This document shows positions 61,050-64,000 of a stretch of 64,000 bases of DNA, piece by piece. The DNA is from Paenibacillus sp. J23TS9. Its GTDB lineage: Bacteria > Bacillota > Bacilli > Paenibacillales > Paenibacillaceae. The position numbers and the translations under genes are program-made. How positions within the stretch are numbered: the first letter of the stretch is position 1; each line of letters starts with the position of its first letter. Below the pieces are notes generated by a model. That model ran no database searches and was not told the DNA's origin. It was given only the letters and a program-made list of their open reading frames with translations. Location of the stretch: positions 310,001 through 374,000 of the forward strand of contig NZ_BOSG01000004.1 of the NCBI RefSeq assembly GCF_018403225.1, written 5' to 3'.

Positions 61050-61625
61050 TCAGACTGCAGCCTGCTCCTCTCTCTCGTTACTGGAAATAGAGATGTAATG
61101 CTCAAGTTCGAGCTTAAGCTCGTTCAGGGCCGTGTCCAAACGATCCTTCAGCTGCTCGGTAAGCTCAAATCCCCCATGTTCCGTGCGGCTGATCCATTGG
61201 TCTACAGCAAACACCCCTCCGAGAATATTCGTGCCTCCAAGCGCAGACACAACTGGTTTTAAGGCATAGTCCACGGCGAGCAGATGTGCAATCGTCCCTC
61301 CGATAAAAAGGGGCAGCACTACTTTTCCTTGGAATCCCTTTTGGGGTATAAGGTCGAGAACGGTCTTCAATGCGCCTGAATACGAAGCCTTAAAAACGGG
61401 ACTGGCAATAATGACTGCGTCTGCCTGCTCCACGTTGGCAAGTGCCTGCTGGATCTCAGGACTGTTAAAGTGTGCGCGGAGAAGATCCTCAGCCGGAAGA
61501 TCTGCAGCTGAAATCAAATCGATGTCAAAGCCGGATAGAGCCAGATGATCTGCAGCGTATTGGGTCATTCCAAATAATCTGGACCCGTGTGTCGGGCTTC
61601 CTACGATTAAAGCAATTCTTCTCAT
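61050..61625 (-). CDS. NADPH-dependent FMN reductase (SsuE-like)
   Basis: 191 residues, flavodoxin-like. I-V-G-S-P-T-H-G-S-R-L at the N-terminus (FMN phosphate loop), D-A-V-I-I-A-S-P-V-F-K-A-S-Y-S-G-A-L-K (FMN ring loop), and A-V-D-Y-A-L-K-P-V-V-S-A-L-G-G, where SsuE-type enzymes have their pi-helix tyrosine. It supplies reduced FMN to the flanking monooxygenases. It lies 13 bp downstream of the M20 gene on the same strand. Confidence 0.9.
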   Translation of the reverse strand: MRRIALIVGSPTHGSRLFGMTQYAADHLALSGFDIDLISAADLPAEDLLRAHFNSPEIQQALANVEQADAVIIASPVFKASYSGALKTVLDLIPQKGFQGKVVLPLFIGGTIAHLLAVDYALKPVVSALGGTNILGGVFAVDQWISRTEHGGFELTEQLKDRLDTALNELKLELEHYISISSNEREEQAAV

Positions 61626-61638
61626 TATAATCTCCTCC

Positions 61639-62859
61639 TCATGGTTGAACCGCTAATTTCACCAGAATGCGGGTGCCCTGCACCAGGATGCTTTCATCCA
61701 GGTCAAAGCGAGGCTGATGGATCGCGTGGGTTATTCCCTGAGCGGCATTACCACAGCCGAGAAAAGCGAATACCCCGGGGACCCGATCCAGATACCAGCC
61801 GAAATCCTCTCCCGCCAGACTTGGAGGGGAGAGCCGGTGAACCTGCTCTGCGCCCAGAACCTCTGCTGCCGCGGACACAACGCGCTGAACCTCAGCTGCA
61901 TCGTTCACCACCGTAATTCCCTCGCGCAGCTCCATCTCATAGCTTCCGCCAGCAGATTCTGCAATGGAGGCCGCATTACGCTGCAAACCATCCGTTATCG
62001 CTGCTACGGTCTCCTTGGTAAATGCCCTGTAAGTACCCGTGAGCTCACTTTGCGCTGCGATGACATTTATAGCGCTACCCGCCTGCAGTGTGCCAAAAGC
62101 CAGCACGGCCGCTTCGGTCGGGTCCACCCTGTTCGCCATCAGTCCGTTCACTTCCGTTACGAAGCGGACTGCCATCTGCAGTGCATCTACGGCATGATGA
62201 GGCGCACTATGATGCCCCGATGTCCCCGTGAAGCGAATCTTGAAGTGACTGGATGCCGCCATTGCATAATGGTCATGAATACCAAGCGACCCGGCTGGAA
62301 GCTCAGGCATGACATGAAGCGCATAACACCGCTCTACCCCATCCAGGATCCCAGCCTCGATCATATCGCGTCCGCCCGACAGCAGCCGTCCATCCAACGG
62401 ACTTGGGAGCGCCCCTTCCTCGGCCGGCTGGAATACAAACCGGATCGTTCCACGGATATGATCCCGGAACTGCGATAAGGTCTTCGCTGCCCCAAGCAGC
62501 ATGGCAGTATGCGCATCATGCCCGCAGGCATGCATAACACCCGCTTGCCGCGACTTGTACGGCACATCGTTCTCCTCCTGGATCGGAAGAGCATCCATGT
62601 CTGCACGCAGCAGGATGATGGGTCCCTCTCCGCCAGTCCCCTTAAGGGTTCCAACCACACCCATGCCAAAATGCGGACCGACATTCCGCCGGACTTCGAT
62701 ACCCCAAGATTCGAGCAGTCCGGCTGCAATGCCAGCCGTGCGGGCAACGCCATACAACAGCTCGGGATGTTGGTGCAGATCACGCCTGATCTCAATCAGC
62801 TCTTCTTGGAGACTTCCGGCATATGCCATGATTTCGTCCATGTGTTCAATGACGTTCAT
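61639..62859 (-). CDS. M20-family amidohydrolase / N-deacylase
   Basis: 406 residues. H-A-C-G-H-D-A-H-T-A-M-L-L-G-A-A-K (about residue 112) binds the metal pair; F-Q-P-A-E-E-G-A has the catalytic/metal Glu; A-L-H-V-M-P-E-L-P-A-G has a metal His; the dimerisation domain follows (about 190-310). The family includes N-acetyl-cysteine-derivative deacetylases (YtnL/YxeP) as well as hippurate and aminoacylase enzymes. Placed between an NtaA-type monooxygenase and an FMN reductase, deacylation of an N-acylated organosulfur amino acid is the likeliest role. It starts 14 bp after the monooxygenase stop. Confidence 0.88.
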   Translation of the reverse strand: MNVIEHMDEIMAYAGSLQEELIEIRRDLHQHPELLYGVARTAGIAAGLLESWGIEVRRNVGPHFGMGVVGTLKGTGGEGPIILLRADMDALPIQEENDVPYKSRQAGVMHACGHDAHTAMLLGAAKTLSQFRDHIRGTIRFVFQPAEEGALPSPLDGRLLSGGRDMIEAGILDGVERCYALHVMPELPAGSLGIHDHYAMAASSHFKIRFTGTSGHHSAPHHAVDALQMAVRFVTEVNGLMANRVDPTEAAVLAFGTLQAGSAINVIAAQSELTGTYRAFTKETVAAITDGLQRNAASIAESAGGSYEMELREGITVVNDAAEVQRVVSAAAEVLGAEQVHRLSPPSLAGEDFGWYLDRVPGVFAFLGCGNAAQGITHAIHQPRFDLDESILVQGTRILVKLAVQP

Positions 62860-62873
62860 ATCCGTAGATATAC

Positions 62874-64000
62874 TCAGGAGCGCACAGCTTCGGCATCGGA
62901 CTTGGCGTAACGGTTTTCCGGAACCGGTAATCCAAGATTGCCCCGCAGCGTATCGCTCTCATAATCCGTTCTGAAAATGCCCCGCTTCTGCAAAATAGGC
63001 ACCACCTGATCCACGAAATCCTCAAGCCCATGCGGCACGGAGGCTGTAAGCATGAATCCGTCGGCCGCTCCGGCCTCGAACCATTCCTGGATGCGGTCTG
63101 CCACCTGCTCCGCTGTACCAATAAAGTTCCCGCGCGGCGTAGCAGATTGGATGGCGACTTGCCTAAGCGTTAAGCCTTTTTCCTTCGCATCCTTCTTGAT
63201 CTTATCCGTACCGCTCTGGAAACTGTTTTTGCCTAGATCGCCAAGCTCCGGAAACGGTTCATCGAGTGGATACTGCGAAAAGTCATGATGCTCGAAGAAT
63301 CTGCCCAGGTAATTGAGCGCATTCTCAATGGTCACCAGACTGGCAGCTTCCTGATATTTGTGTTCCGCTTCTTCCTCAGTGCTGCCAATGATGGGTCCGA
63401 TGCCAGGGAAGATCAATACATCATTCGGATTCCGGCCAAAGGCGGCGGCACGAGCCTTCACATCCTGTGCAAAACGTATGGCTTCTTCCAGATTCTCGGC
63501 CCCCGTGAAGATAGCATCCGCTTCTTTCGAAGCATAATTTTTACCAACCTCGGATGCCCCGGCCTGGAAAATCACCGGCTGCCCTTGCTTGGACCTTGCG
63601 ATATTCAGCGGTCCCTTCACCGAGAAAAATTCCCCCTCATGATTTAGCTCATGCATTTTCTCTGGATCAAAGAACACGCCTGTCTCCTTATTCCGGACAA
63701 ACGCATCATCCTCCCATGAATCCCATAAGCCGCGTGCAACTTCCAGATACTCGGTCGCGATCCGGTAACGTTTGTCATGCTCCGGATGCTCCATTTTACT
63801 GTAGTTCAGCGCAGAGCCTTCCAGCGGAGAAGTAACAATGTTCCAGCCGGCGCGGCCGCCGCTGATAACATCCAGTGAGCCGAACTGACGGGAGACCGTA
63901 AACGGTTCGCTGTACGAGGTGGATAAGGTGCCGACAAGGCCGATGTTCTTGCTGACAGCAGCAAGCGCGCTCAGGATGGTGATCGGTTCGAAGCGGTTCA
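62874..64000 (-). CDS. NtaA/SnaA/DszA-family FMNH2-dependent monooxygenase (5' end outside window)
   Basis: The visible part is about 375 codons and is still open at the right edge (frame contains codon start 63998), so the N-terminus is missing. [27 protein letters not shown] and [13 protein letters not shown] are typical of the nitrilotriacetate/dibenzothiophene-sulfone/pristinamycin monooxygenase family. It also resembles B. subtilis YxeK/CmoJ, which act on S-(2-succino)cysteine or related compounds. First visible gene of the operon: monooxygenase, M20 deacylase, FMN reductase, LLM monooxygenase. Confidence 0.88.
   Translation of the reverse strand, partial: NRFEPITILSALAAVSKNIGLVGTLSTSYSEPFTVSRQFGSLDVISGGRAGWNIVTSPLEGSALNYSKMEHPEHDKRYRIATEYLEVARGLWDSWEDDAFVRNKETGVFFDPEKMHELNHEGEFFSVKGPLNIARSKQGQPVIFQAGASEVGKNYASKEADAIFTGAENLEEAIRFAQDVKARAAAFGRNPNDVLIFPGIGPIIGSTEEEAEHKYQEAASLVTIENALNYLGRFFEHHDFSQYPLDEPFPELGDLGKNSFQSGTDKIKKDAKEKGLTLRQVAIQSATPRGNFIGTAEQVADRIQEWFEAGAADGFMLTASVPHGLEDFVDQVVPILQKRGIFRTDYESDTLRGNLGLPVPENRYAKSDAEAVRS

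Noticed and set aside
61717..62478. A 253-codon plus-strand frame opposite the M20 amidohydrolase
   Set aside because: A shadow of a GC-rich gene; no start signal, no motif.

Overview
The window looks like chromosomal DNA of a low- to mid-GC Gram-positive spore-former, most likely Paenibacillus or a close relative. The evidence is strong AGGAGG-type ribosome binding sites, frequent TTG and GTG starts, a CIRCE element before groES-groEL, T-box leaders, cre sites, an S-layer (SLH) protein, and gene families typical of Bacillales. The block groEL-groES-tatC-tatA-moaC-ydiF-tsaD-rimI-tsaB-tsaE has the same order as the ydi/gcp-groESL region of Bacillus subtilis. Here moaB and a 5-formyl-THF cyclo-ligase gene are inserted, and leuA sits between ydiF and tsaD.

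Layout. 1-3181: a sulfonate/taurine-type ABC importer operon led by a sulfatase, with a cre site upstream. 3345-4656: a TetR regulator with a double operator, and a DUF4188 protein. 4665-9014: a BcrAB-like ABC exporter, a two-component system and a lipoprotein. 9142-12998: GbsR divergent from the OpuA glycine-betaine importer. 13173-24293: a DUF6081 protein, a UbiA prenyltransferase, a secreted beta-helix protein (cre-controlled), an MMPL exporter, a secreted GDPD-like enzyme, a VOC protein, and an MhqR-type quinone-response pair. 24511-29361: a giant SLH-anchored glycosidase-like protein. 29665-33445: a small HTH + WYL-like pair, then a UbiX/UbiD decarboxylase pair with a divergent LysR regulator. 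33668-40366: YwbE, polyphosphate kinase/exopolyphosphatase, and an ABC exporter divergent from a MarR regulator. 40530-44340: an AT-rich decayed island next to groEL, holding broken conjugation-like and phage genes, one intact ParB-like gene and two 2-TM membrane genes. 44385-57885: the conserved housekeeping block. 58004-64000: a WYL regulator, a membrane-anchored protein, and an operon of flavin monooxygenases, an FMN reductase and an M20 deacylase that resembles organosulfur (S-modified cysteine) salvage.

The most notable non-coding signals are: two tandem leucine-type T-boxes before leuA; a cluster of DnaA boxes (four perfect TTATCCACA plus near matches) between ydiF and leuA; a large palindrome that overlaps two converging promoters between the ABC exporter and marR; a pair of MhqR-like 18-bp boxes; a tandem TetR operator; and two perfect cre matches.

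No rRNA, tRNA, CRISPR array or intact insertion sequence was seen. All functions are inferred from sequence reading alone; no database search was run.
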